From NCBI GenBank assembly GCA_902477055.1, contig CABSFY010000052.1:1-16028 (forward strand): DNA of 16,028 bases, given 5' to 3'. A program made the translations under genes and the position numbers. Below the pieces are notes generated by a model. That model did no database searches and was not told the origin of the DNA. It was given only the letters and a program-made list of their open reading frames with translations. This stretch comes from an uncultured Eubacteriales bacterium (lineage in GTDB: Bacteria; Bacillota; Clostridia; Oscillospirales; Oscillospiraceae). This document shows, piece by piece, positions 1 through 6,737 of this stretch. Positions within the stretch are counted from its first letter, which is position 1. Every line of letters starts with the position of its first letter.

Positions 1-1
1 C

Positions 2-169
2 TTCCCCGCCGAAGTGGTCGAAAGCATCCGGGACTCGGTGGACTGTAACCTCTTCTTTTTCGGCAAGCCGGTCGGCATTCCGGCCATGTACGCCATCCTC
101 GGCAGTGCGGTCGTGCTGCTTGTCGCGCTGTATATTCTTTTGAACGTCATCCGTAAAAAGGAGCGCTGA
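2..169 (+). CDS. C-terminal end of a membrane protein, partial
   Basis: An open frame enters from the left edge and ends at TGA 167-169. The last 55 residues are visible. After a short polar stretch (FPAEVVESIRDSVDCN) comes a hydrophobic helix of about 22 residues beginning near AMYAILG, and a positively charged tail, RKKER, at the C-terminus. This fits the last transmembrane helix of an integral membrane protein with its tail in the cytoplasm. It lies 28 bp upstream of an ABC ATPase gene on the same strand, so it is probably part of the same ABC exporter operon, for example another permease-type subunit. That role is inferred only from position. The N-terminal part lies outside the window, so the family cannot be named. 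Confidence 0.7.
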   Translation, partial: FPAEVVESIRDSVDCNLFFFGKPVGIPAMYAILGSAVVLLVALYILLNVIRKKER

Positions 170-197
170 CCGCGCTCCGGTCAGAAAGGAGAACACT

Positions 198-911
198 ATG
201 CTGAAAATTGAACATCTGACAAAGACCTATGGTGAAAAGTGCGCGGTCGACGATCTGTCGCTGCATATCGCACCGGGCGAGATCTACGGCTTCATTGGCC
301 ACAACGGCGCGGGCAAGACGACAACGCTCAAGTCCGTCGTCGGCATTCTGCAATTCGATGCGGGCGAAATTTTCATCAACGGCCGCTCGATCAAGGCCGA
401 TCCCCTCGCCTGCAAGCGGGAGCTGGCCTACATCCCCGATAATCCCGATCTGTATGACTTCATGAGCGGCATCAAGTATCTGAACTTCATCGCCGACATT
501 TTCGGTGTCAGCGCGGCCGATCGCAAGGCGCGTATCGCCAAATACGCCGGTCTGTTTGAGCTGACGGACGACCTCGGTCAGCCCATCGCGTCGTATTCGC
601 ACGGCATGAAGCAGAAGCTCGCCATCATCGCCGCGTGGCTCCACAAACCGAAGCTCATTTTGATGGACGAGCCGTTCGTCGGCCTCGACCCCAAGGCCTC
701 GCACCTGCTCAAGGGCATGATGCGCGAGCTGTGTGATCAGGGCGGCGCGATCTTCTTCTCTACGCACGTCCTCGAGGTCGCGGAAAAGCTCTGCGACAAG
801 GTCGCCATCATCAAAAACGGCAAGCTCATCCGCTCCGGCACGATGGACGAGGTCAAGGGCGACGACTCGCTGGAGGAGGTCTTCCTCGAGCTGGAGGATG
901 CGCAATGCTGA
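198..911 (+). CDS. ABC transporter ATP-binding protein (ABC-2 exporter type)
   Basis: This 237-residue nucleotide-binding subunit would hydrolyse ATP at the cytoplasmic face to drive the permease encoded next. Visible motifs are Walker A GHNGAGKT (34-41), an ABC signature variant YSHGMKQK (133-140) in place of LSGGQ, Walker B LILMDEP (153-159), D-loop GLDP (162-165) and the switch His in STH (H190). The usual Q-loop Gln region reads YIPDNP (78-83), with Asp where Gln is common, as often seen in ABC-2 exporters. Length is typical. The ATG follows a clear AAAGGAG site (185-191). The gene's last bases ATGCTGA (905-911) overlap the start of the permease gene, so the two are probably translationally coupled. 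The substrate is unknown. Confidence 0.93.
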   Translation: MLKIEHLTKTYGEKCAVDDLSLHIAPGEIYGFIGHNGAGKTTTLKSVVGILQFDAGEIFINGRSIKADPLACKRELAYIPDNPDLYDFMSGIKYLNFIADIFGVSAADRKARIAKYAGLFELTDDLGQPIASYSHGMKQKLAIIAAWLHKPKLILMDEPFVGLDPKASHLLKGMMRELCDQGGAIFFSTHVLEVAEKLCDKVAIIKNGKLIRSGTMDEVKGDDSLEEVFLELEDAQC

Positions 912-2503
912 GCCTCCTTGTTAAAAAGCAGCTTGCCGAGATCTTCCGCAGCTACTTCTATAATCCGAAAAAGAACACCGCGCGCTCGCGCGGCTCCATC
1001 ATCGCCATGCTGGCGCTGTTCGTGCTGCTGATGGTCGGCATCGTGGGCGGAACGTTCGCCTTCCTCTCCGCGGTCATGTGCTATTCGCTCGTCTCCGCCG
1101 GACTGGGCTGGCTGTACTTCACGATTTTCTCCCTGCTGGCGATCTTCCTCGGCACCTTCGGCAGCGTGTTCAATACCTATTCCGGCCTGTACCTGTCCAA
1201 GGACAACGACCTGCTGCTGTCCATGCCGATTCCGGTGCGGTACATCATCACCGCGCGGCTGCTGGGCGTGTACCTGATGGGTCTGATGTACTCCGGCGTC
1301 GTCATCCTTCCGGCCATCATCGTCTACTGGATCGTCGCGCCGTTTTCCGTCGGCGTGCTCGTCGGTTCGCTCCTGCTGGTGCTGCTGCTGTCCCTGTTTG
1401 TGCTGGTGCTCTCGTGCCTGCTCGGCTGGGTCGTGGCAAAAATCAGCCTGAAGCTGAAAAATAAGAGCTTCATTACCGTTATCGTTTCCCTCCTGTTCTT
1501 CGGCGCGTACTATTTCCTCCACTTCAAGGCGCAGACGCTCCTGCCGAAGCTGATAGAAAACGCCGTATACTACGGCAGCGTCATCAAGGATGCCGCTTAT
1601 CCCCTGTATCTGTTGGGTCGTGTGGCCGCGGGCGATTGGCTGGCGATGCTGCTCGTCGGCGCGGTCGTGGCAGCGATCTTCGTGCTGACGTGGCTGCTGC
1701 TCTCGCGCAGCTTCCTGAAAATTGCAACGGCAACCGGCAAGGTCGCTCGCGTCGCCTATAAGGAAGGCAAAGCGCAGCTCCGCTCCCCTTCCCGTGCGCT
1801 GTTTGCCAAGGAGCTTCGCCGCTTCACCGCCAGCCCGAACTATATGCTCAATTGCGGCCTCAGTACGCTCATGCTGCCGCTTGCCGGTATCGCCCTGCTG
1901 TTCAAGGGCGCCGAGCTGACGAAGACGCTGGGGCTGGTCTTTGCCGCCCGTCCCGGAGCCGTTACGGCGCTGCTCTGCGCGGTGATTTGTATGCTCATTG
2001 CAATGAATGACACGGCCGCGCCGTCGATTTCGCTGGAAGGCAAGGCGCTCTGGCAGCTGCAATCCCTGCCGGTCCTGCCGTGGCACGTCCTGCGGGCAAA
2101 GCTGACCGTGCAGCTTGCCATCACAATGCTTCCGGCGCTGTTTTGCAGCGTTTGCGCGGCGCTTGCCTGCCGGCTTCCGGCGGTCGATACCGTGCTGGTG
2201 CTGGTGCTGCCGCAGCTGTGCGCCCTGTTTTTGGCCTGTCTTGACCTCAGCATCGGCGTAAAGCGGCCGAATCTGAACTGGACCAGCGAGATCGTTCCCA
2301 TCAAGCAGGGGCTGGGCGTGTTTCTCGCGCTGCTCTCCGGCTGGGCCTACGGTCTGCTTCTTGGCGGCGGCTATCTGCTCGTTGGCTACCGGCTCGGCCT
2401 GCTCCCCTACCTCGGCCTGTTCGCTCTGCTGACTCTGCTCGCCGCCGTGCTGCTTCTCACCTGGCTCAAACGCCGCGGCACCAAAATTTTTGCAGCTCTG
2501 TAA
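905..2503 (+). CDS. ABC exporter permease, about 12 membrane helices
   Basis: This 532-residue integral membrane protein is the partner of the upstream ATPase, sharing a 7-bp overlap ATGCTGA. I count about 12 hydrophobic segments, roughly at 33-55, 62-84, 114-142, 150-178, 189-205, 245-268, 318-334, 350-367, 403-423, 428-450, 468-493 and 498-519. A cytoplasmic loop near 270-315 is rich in Lys and Arg. The stretch ISLEGKALWQLQSLPV (375-390) resembles the conserved SxEGKxxWxLKSLP element of large clostridial ABC-2-like permeases with two half-domains. The N-terminus has no signal peptide but starts with an amphipathic segment, as in that family. The gene ends just before a hairpin terminator. 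Substrate is not predictable; lipids, peptides or antimicrobials are all possible for this class. Confidence 0.85.
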   Translation: MLSLLVKKQLAEIFRSYFYNPKKNTARSRGSIIAMLALFVLLMVGIVGGTFAFLSAVMCYSLVSAGLGWLYFTIFSLLAIFLGTFGSVFNTYSGLYLSKDNDLLLSMPIPVRYIITARLLGVYLMGLMYSGVVILPAIIVYWIVAPFSVGVLVGSLLLVLLLSLFVLVLSCLLGWVVAKISLKLKNKSFITVIVSLLFFGAYYFLHFKAQTLLPKLIENAVYYGSVIKDAAYPLYLLGRVAAGDWLAMLLVGAVVAAIFVLTWLLLSRSFLKIATATGKVARVAYKEGKAQLRSPSRALFAKELRRFTASPNYMLNCGLSTLMLPLAGIALLFKGAELTKTLGLVFAARPGAVTALLCAVICMLIAMNDTAAPSISLEGKALWQLQSLPVLPWHVLRAKLTVQLAITMLPALFCSVCAALACRLPAVDTVLVLVLPQLCALFLACLDLSIGVKRPNLNWTSEIVPIKQGLGVFLALLSGWAYGLLLGGGYLLVGYRLGLLPYLGLFALLTLLAAVLLLTWLKRRGTKIFAAL

Positions 2504-2508
2504 CTCAA

Positions 2509-2549
2509 AAACGCCGTCTCTCCCGAAAGAGGCGGCGTTTATTCATTTT
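2509..2549 (+). terminator. Rho-independent terminator of the ABC operon
   Basis: A 13-bp stem with one G-T pair (2509-2521 with 2528-2540) and a 6-nt loop starts 6 bp after the permease stop and is followed by a T-rich run (ATTCATTTT). The left arm begins with A residues, so the hairpin could also work on the opposite strand. Confidence 0.85.
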
Positions 2550-2607
2550 CCCATGTTGAACGGGTTTCTCTCGCCTGTTTGCCGTCTTGAAATTCCGTTT
2601 CTCGGAC

Positions 2608-2635
2608 TTGCACTTTTTGGGAAATATGATACTAT
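2608..2635 (+). promoter_or_regulatory. Probable sigma-A promoter of the hydrogenase-like gene
   Basis: TACTAT at 2630-2635 is preceded by TG plus one base (2627-2629), making an extended -10. A weak -35 TTGCAC lies at 2608-2613 with a 16-bp spacer. It is in an AT-rich gap after a terminator and about 30 bp before the ribosome binding site. Confidence 0.55.
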
Positions 2636-2671
2636 ATAGGCATTGATTTTTTGTGCATTGGAGGAAAAGCG

Positions 2672-4180
2672 ATGAGAGGCGTTCCGTCCCTGATTACCGA
2701 CATCCGCAAGAAGGTCTTTACCGAGGTCGCACGGATGGCTTATGAAAGCAACGATTTTACCAAGGCCGAGGACCTGCCCTATACGATCGTCCCCGGCGAA
2801 AACCCGCTGCACCGCGAGTCGATCTTTCTCGAGCGCGCCATTGCGGGCGAACGTATCCGGCTGGCGATGGGCCTGTCCCTGCAATCCGTCCAGCAGCGGA
2901 CGCTTGTGACCGAGGGCATGGATCAGGCGGCAATTGCCGAGCAGTATTATGAGCCGCCGCTCATCAATATCATTCCCTACGCCTGCCACCGCTGTCCGCC
3001 GCGCCAGTACCTGGTCACGAACCTGTGCCAGAACTGCCTCGCCGCCTCGTGCCATCAGGTCTGCCCGAAGGATGCGGTCTACTTCCTCAATAGCAAGAGC
3101 CATATCGACCCAGCAAAGTGCATCAAATGCGGCAAGTGCGCCAAGGCCTGTCCCTATCACGCCATCAATTATATCGAGCGCCCCTGTCAGGCAGCCTGTG
3201 GCGTGGACGCCATCGGCATGGACGAAAACGGCCGCGCCGTGATTCACCATGACAAATGCGTCGCCTGCGGCCAGTGCCTTGTCAACTGCCCCTTCGGCGC
3301 AATTGTGGACAAAGGGCAGCTCTATCAGGTCATCCGCAGCATCATGTCGGGTGACAAGGTCATCGCCATCGTCGCGCCCGCCTTTATCGGGCAATTCGGC
3401 AAGTTCTCGACCCCCGAAAAATTCACCGCTGCCATGCGTAAGCTGGGCTTTGCAGGCGTGGTCGAGGTCGCCGTCGGCGCGGATATCTGCACGATTGAGG
3501 AGGCGAAGGACTTCCTGGAGAAGGTTCCGGCCGAGCAGCCCTATATGGCGACCTCCTGCTGCCCGGCGTGGCACTCGATGGTCTATAAAAACTTCCCCGA
3601 CCAGGCAAAGAACATCTCCATGACCCTTACACCGATGGTCTTTACCGCACGGCTGCAAAAAAAGGAGCATCCGGACTGCAAGATCGTCTTTGTCGGCCCG
3701 TGCGCCGCAAAAAAGCTCGAGGCCATGCGGCAGGACATCCGCAGCGACGTGGATTTTGTGCTGACGTTTGAAGAACTCATGGGAATGTTCGAGGCCAAGG
3801 GCATCGACTTTGCCGCCATACCCGACGGTGAGAGCCTGCGTGAAGGTACGGCGGCCGGCCGCGGCTTTGCAGTTTCCGGCGGCGTGGCCGGCGCAGTGAA
3901 AAACGTCATTGCCAAAATTGCCCCGGAGCGCGAATGCAAAACCGCCAGCGCTGAGGGCCTGCGCGAATGCCGCCAGCTCATGGCGCTGGCCAAGGCCGGA
4001 AAATACAACGGCTACCTGCTTGAAGGCATGGCCTGCCCCGGCGGCTGCGTCGCGGGCGCGGGTACACTTCTGCCGGTTGACCTGGCCGCCAAGGTCGTCG
4101 GCCGCTACCAATCCGAAGCCGACGCACAGGACCCCCTCACCAGTAAATACAGCAACAAAGGCGAGGATCTCGCCGAATAA
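2672..4180 (+). CDS. [FeFe]-hydrogenase-like protein with ferredoxin domains
   Basis: This 502-residue cytoplasmic protein has an N-terminal ferredoxin part and a C-terminal H-cluster domain. A [4Fe-4S] motif of CxxCxxCxxxCP type is at C150/153/156/160 and another at C196/199/202/206. Further Cys lie at 105/108, 119/122/127/131 and 172/176. The H-cluster ligand motifs are present: L1 TSCCPAW (294-300), L2 GPCAAKK (342-348) and L3 MACPGGC (C455 and C459). L2 differs from the classic MPCxxK, as I recall for group B/M2-like enzymes. The likely reaction is 2H+ + 2e- to H2, or a sensory/redox role. An upstream in-frame TTG at 2651 is possible, but ATG 2672 has GGAGG (2660-2664) at the right distance. 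The gene stands alone: no HydE, HydF or HydG maturase is in the window. Confidence 0.85.
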   Translation: MRGVPSLITDIRKKVFTEVARMAYESNDFTKAEDLPYTIVPGENPLHRESIFLERAIAGERIRLAMGLSLQSVQQRTLVTEGMDQAAIAEQYYEPPLINIIPYACHRCPPRQYLVTNLCQNCLAASCHQVCPKDAVYFLNSKSHIDPAKCIKCGKCAKACPYHAINYIERPCQAACGVDAIGMDENGRAVIHHDKCVACGQCLVNCPFGAIVDKGQLYQVIRSIMSGDKVIAIVAPAFIGQFGKFSTPEKFTAAMRKLGFAGVVEVAVGADICTIEEAKDFLEKVPAEQPYMATSCCPAWHSMVYKNFPDQAKNISMTLTPMVFTARLQKKEHPDCKIVFVGPCAAKKLEAMRQDIRSDVDFVLTFEELMGMFEAKGIDFAAIPDGESLREGTAAGRGFAVSGGVAGAVKNVIAKIAPERECKTASAEGLRECRQLMALAKAGKYNGYLLEGMACPGGCVAGAGTLLPVDLAAKVVGRYQSEADAQDPLTSKYSNKGEDLAE

Positions 4181-4222
4181 AACGCGACGCACCTGCCGTA
4201 CTGGCGGGTGCGTCGTGTTTTA
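4178..4222. terminator. Bidirectional terminator between convergent units
   Basis: A 20-bp stem with two G-T pairs (4178-4197 with 4203-4222) and a 5-nt loop has A residues at its left foot and T residues at its right foot, so it can stop transcription from either side. It includes the TAA of the hydrogenase-like gene and sits 7 bp from the stop of the ATPase gene on the opposite strand. Confidence 0.88.
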
Positions 4223-4228
4223 TGTAAT

Positions 4229-6034
4229 TCATTGCCGTAAGGCGCGCAGAGAGTTCAAAATCGCCAGCATAGCCACGCCGACATCGGCGAAGATGGCCAG
4301 CCACATTGGCGCATAGCCCAGCGCCCCCAGCACAAGGCAGACGCCCTTTACACCCAGCGCAAGGATGATATTCTCCCTTGCGATGCGGCAGGTCTTGCGT
4401 GCCACGTGCAGCAGCTTGGGCAGGCCGGACAGATCGTCCTTCAGCAGCACCGCGTCCGCTGCCTCGACCGCCGCGTCCGAGCCGACACCGCCCATGGCGA
4501 TACCGGCATCGGCCACCGTCAGGACCGGCGCGTCGTTCACGCCGTCGCCGACAAACGCGACCGTCTCCTGCCGCTGCTCAACGAGCGCAACCTTATCCTG
4601 CGGCAGGAGCTGGGCATGGAATTCGTCCAGTCCGGCTTCCTTTGCCACGGTGGCAGCCGCTTCCTCACGGTCGCCGGTCAGCATGACCGCCTTGCGCACG
4701 CCCATGCCGTGCAGCTTGCGGATGGTTTCCGCCGTGCCGTCGCGGAGGGTATCGCCGAGGACGATCGTGCCGAGGTACTGTCCGTTCTTCGCTACGTAAA
4801 GCACCGTTCCGACAAAACTCTCGCCGGGAAGCGCAACGCCGAGCTGCTCCATCAGGCGGCGGTTGCCGACGGCTACGGACGCGCCGTCCACCGTTGCGGT
4901 GATGCCGTTACCGGCCGTTTCGCGGATGTTCTCCGCCGCCGCGCCGCAGTCCGGTGCAGCGGTGCGGAGCGCGTGGGCGATGGGATGGTTGGAATACTGC
5001 TCGCAGCGGGCCGCAATGCGCAGAATCTCGTCGCGATTCTCGCCGCGCACCTGCCGGACGGAGAATTCGCCCTTCGTCAGCGTGCCGGTCTTGTCAAAGA
5101 CCATGGTTTCGACCTTGGCCATCGCCTCCAAAGCGCTGCCGCCCTTGACGATAATGCCCAGCTTCGCCGCCGCGCCCATGCCGGAGAAGAAGCTCAGCGG
5201 CACGGAAATGACCAGCGCACACGGACACGAAATAACGAGGAAGGACAGCGCACGCGTCAGCCACTCGGTAAACGGCTGGCCAAAGCACAGCGGCGGGATG
5301 GCCGCCAACAGCACCGCTGCGCCGATGACGCTCGGCGTGTAATACTTGGCAAAGCGGGTAATCAGACGCTCGGAAGCCGCCTTTTTCTCCGTTGCCTGCT
5401 CTACAAGGGTCAGGATCCGCGCGACGGTCGATTGCTCATACGCGCTCTCGGCGCGGATTTTCAGAACGCCGGTCAGGTTGACGCTGCCGGAAACGACCTT
5501 GTCGCCCGTCCGGACTTCCGCCGGGAGGGATTCGCCGGTGATCTTCGAGGTATCGAGAGAGCTTTCGCCCTCGACGATCTCGCCGTCTACGGGGATGCGC
5601 TCGCCGGGGCGAACCAGCAGCAGCTCGCCCGCGCCGACCTCCTCCGGCTCGACCTCTACCTCCCTGCCGTCACGCAGGACAACTGCACGGTCCGGCCGCA
5701 GGTCCATCAGACCGCTGATCGACTTGCGCGACCGCTCGACCGCGATATGCTCGAACAGCTCGCCGATCTGGTACAGGACCATAACGCCCGCAGCCTCCGC
5801 CCAATCCTGCATCGCAACGGCGCAGACGGTTGCAAGGGCCATCAGAAAGTTTTCATCAAAGAACTGCCCGCGAAACACATTGCACACGGCATCCCACAGA
5901 ACATCATAGCCCGAAAGCAGCCACGCCGCCAACATGAACCCGGCCTTCCACCAACCGTCGAGGCAGAAGCCGATGCCCATCAGAGCTGCCGAAGCTATGA
6001 TGCGGGCCAGTTCGATTTTCTGGCGGCGTTTCAT
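4229..6034 (-). CDS. cadA: Zn/Cd/Pb-exporting P1B-type ATPase without HMA domain
   Basis: This 601-residue membrane pump would export divalent soft metals using ATP. Visible motifs are TGES (166-169) in the actuator domain, CPC in the metal-path helix (C270, C272), the phosphorylated Asp in DKTGT (D314), and GDGVNDAP (496-503) in the hinge. The last membrane pair carries K563 and D584-x-G586, the P1B-2 signature shared with ZntA/CadA, which favours Zn(II), Cd(II) or Pb(II) over copper. The protein starts directly with membrane helices: the usual N-terminal metal-binding domain is absent and encoded by the separate upstream gene, whose stop overlaps this start (ATGA, 6031-6034). The pump is presumably induced through the ArsR-type sensor of the operon. 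The exact metal is not certain, so the symbol is by family. Confidence 0.93.
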   Translation of the reverse strand: MKRRQKIELARIIASAALMGIGFCLDGWWKAGFMLAAWLLSGYDVLWDAVCNVFRGQFFDENFLMALATVCAVAMQDWAEAAGVMVLYQIGELFEHIAVERSRKSISGLMDLRPDRAVVLRDGREVEVEPEEVGAGELLLVRPGERIPVDGEIVEGESSLDTSKITGESLPAEVRTGDKVVSGSVNLTGVLKIRAESAYEQSTVARILTLVEQATEKKAASERLITRFAKYYTPSVIGAAVLLAAIPPLCFGQPFTEWLTRALSFLVISCPCALVISVPLSFFSGMGAAAKLGIIVKGGSALEAMAKVETMVFDKTGTLTKGEFSVRQVRGENRDEILRIAARCEQYSNHPIAHALRTAAPDCGAAAENIRETAGNGITATVDGASVAVGNRRLMEQLGVALPGESFVGTVLYVAKNGQYLGTIVLGDTLRDGTAETIRKLHGMGVRKAVMLTGDREEAAATVAKEAGLDEFHAQLLPQDKVALVEQRQETVAFVGDGVNDAPVLTVADAGIAMGGVGSDAAVEAADAVLLKDDLSGLPKLLHVARKTCRIARENIILALGVKGVCLVLGALGYAPMWLAIFADVGVAMLAILNSLRALRQ

Positions 6035-6252
6035 GCAAGCACCTCGCAGTCCGGCTCGACCTTGGCGATGGTCTTTTTGACCTTGCCGAGGATTTCGGCC
6101 TCATCGGCGTCGTCCGCGAAGGTCAGGGTCATTCTCTGGGTGAAGAAATTGACCGTCGCTTCTTCGATCTCGGGCAGCTTGTTGATCGCCCGTTCCATTT
6201 TTGCCGCGCAGTTCGCGCAATCCAGATCCTTCAGTTTGTAGCTCTTTTTCAT
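6031..6252 (-). CDS. Stand-alone heavy-metal-associated (HMA) domain protein
   Basis: This 73-residue protein is a single HMA (ferredoxin-like beta-alpha-beta) domain. The metal-binding motif is LDCANC with C12 and C15, and it has the 'DCANC' context seen in the N-terminal domains of ZntA/CadA pumps rather than the GMTCxxC of copper chaperones. The likely role is to bind Zn or Cd in the cytoplasm and pass it to the adjacent ATPase, replacing the missing N-terminal domain. Its TGA overlaps the ATPase start by 4 bp. It starts 6 bp after the regulator gene, with GAGGAG contributed by the regulator's last two Glu codons as ribosome binding site, so all three genes look translationally coupled. 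Confidence 0.9.
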   Translation of the reverse strand: MKKSYKLKDLDCANCAAKMERAINKLPEIEEATVNFFTQRMTLTFADDADEAEILGKVKKTIAKVEPDCEVLA

Positions 6253-6258
6253 TTTTAG

Positions 6259-6582
6259 TTACTCCTCAATATGTTCTTTTGCCATGCCGATGATCGTTTT
6301 GACGTGTTCGTCAGCCAGCATATAATAAACCATTCTGCCGTCGCGGCGGCTGCGGACGAGCTTGGCCTGCTTCAGCAGGCGGAGCTGGTGGGAAATTGCC
6401 GAAATGCTCAGTCCCAATGCCTCGCAGAGGTCCGTTACGTTCATCTCCTGCCGGAACATGGCGTAGAGAATGCGAATCCGCGTCGAATCGCCGAACACCT
6501 TGAACAGCTCGGCCATTTCAAACAGCTCATCCTCGTCCAGTCCACACAGTGTGTCATGATGCCCTGTCGTCGTTTTGTCCAT
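6259..6582 (-). CDS. ArsR/SmtB-family metal-sensing repressor (CzrA-like)
   Basis: This 107-residue winged-helix repressor has the recognition region SISAISHQLRLLKQAKLV and the wing RRDGRMVYYML. The C-terminal helix carries D91-x-H93-x10-H104-x2-E107, matching the alpha-5 metal-site pattern (DxH...HxxH/E) of the zinc sensors SmtB and CzrA. The paired-Cys alpha-3 site of CadC (ELCVC) is not intact: only one Cys (DLCEAL) is there, although H8, H9 and C13 near the N-terminus could supply further ligands. The likely role is to repress the operon without metal and release DNA when Zn binds. The start is supported by AAGGGGGA upstream. It is the first gene of the metal operon, about 60 nt after the predicted transcription start. 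Confidence 0.93.
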   Translation of the reverse strand: MDKTTTGHHDTLCGLDEDELFEMAELFKVFGDSTRIRILYAMFRQEMNVTDLCEALGLSISAISHQLRLLKQAKLVRSRRDGRMVYYMLADEHVKTIIGMAKEHIEE

Positions 6583-6618
6583 TCAGTTTTCCCCCTTGTG
6601 CCATCATTTTCTTGTTTG

Positions 6619-6644
6619 AACACTTGAGCATTTGTTCAAGTATG
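6619..6644. promoter_or_regulatory. SmtB/ArsR-type 12-2-12 operator
   Basis: The imperfect palindrome TGAGCA-TT-TGTTCA (6625-6638) extends outwards to 12-2-12 form with 9 of 12 base pairs matching (6619-6630 against 6633-6644). It matches the known SmtB/CzrA operator core TGAACA-N2-TGTTCA apart from one base. It lies at the expected transcription start, just downstream of the -10, so a bound repressor would block initiation. A second, wider pairing, TTGAACA (6616-6622) with TGTTCAA (6633-6639), overlaps it. Confidence 0.8.
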
Positions 6645-6649
6645 ATTGT

Positions 6650-6678
6650 ATAGTAACACAAGGCCCAGCGCTTGTCAA
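6650..6678 (-). promoter_or_regulatory. Sigma-A promoter of the metal operon
   Basis: On the minus strand a perfect -35 TTGACA (6673-6678) is followed after exactly 17 bp by -10 TACTAT (6650-6655). Transcription should begin near 6643, inside the ArsR-type operator, giving a leader of about 60 nt. Confidence 0.85.
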
Positions 6679-6695
6679 GGCCTTTTTTGAAAAAA

Positions 6696-6727
6696 TTCAA
6701 AAAATCGAGCGGGACTTGTCGTCCCGC
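6696..6727 (-). terminator. Terminator of the GH25-DUF2079 operon
   Basis: On the minus strand GCGGGAC-loop-GTCCCGC (stem 6709-6715 with 6721-6727, 5-nt loop) is followed by TCGATTTTTTG. It lies 11 bp beyond the DUF2079 gene stop. Just beyond it (6683-6704) is a perfect 9-bp AT-rich inverted repeat with a 4-nt loop. Confidence 0.8.
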
Positions 6728-6737
6728 CCGTCGTGGA

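Noticed and set aside
737..2086. A 449-codon minus-strand frame opposite the ABC permease
   Set aside because: Composition (Gln, His, Arg, Asp rich) is typical of antisense to hydrophobic membrane genes, and it runs across the ATPase-permease boundary.
2543..4192. A 549-codon open frame on the - strand opposite the hydrogenase-like gene
   Set aside because: The opposite strand encodes intact ferredoxin and H-cluster motifs. The antisense product has no recognisable domain.
4406..6241. A 611-codon open frame on the + strand opposite the P-type ATPase
   Set aside because: It is antisense to a gene with all catalytic motifs, has no membrane or domain logic, is rich in Arg/Ala/Gln/His as expected from reading GC-rich code backwards, and no ribosome site was seen.
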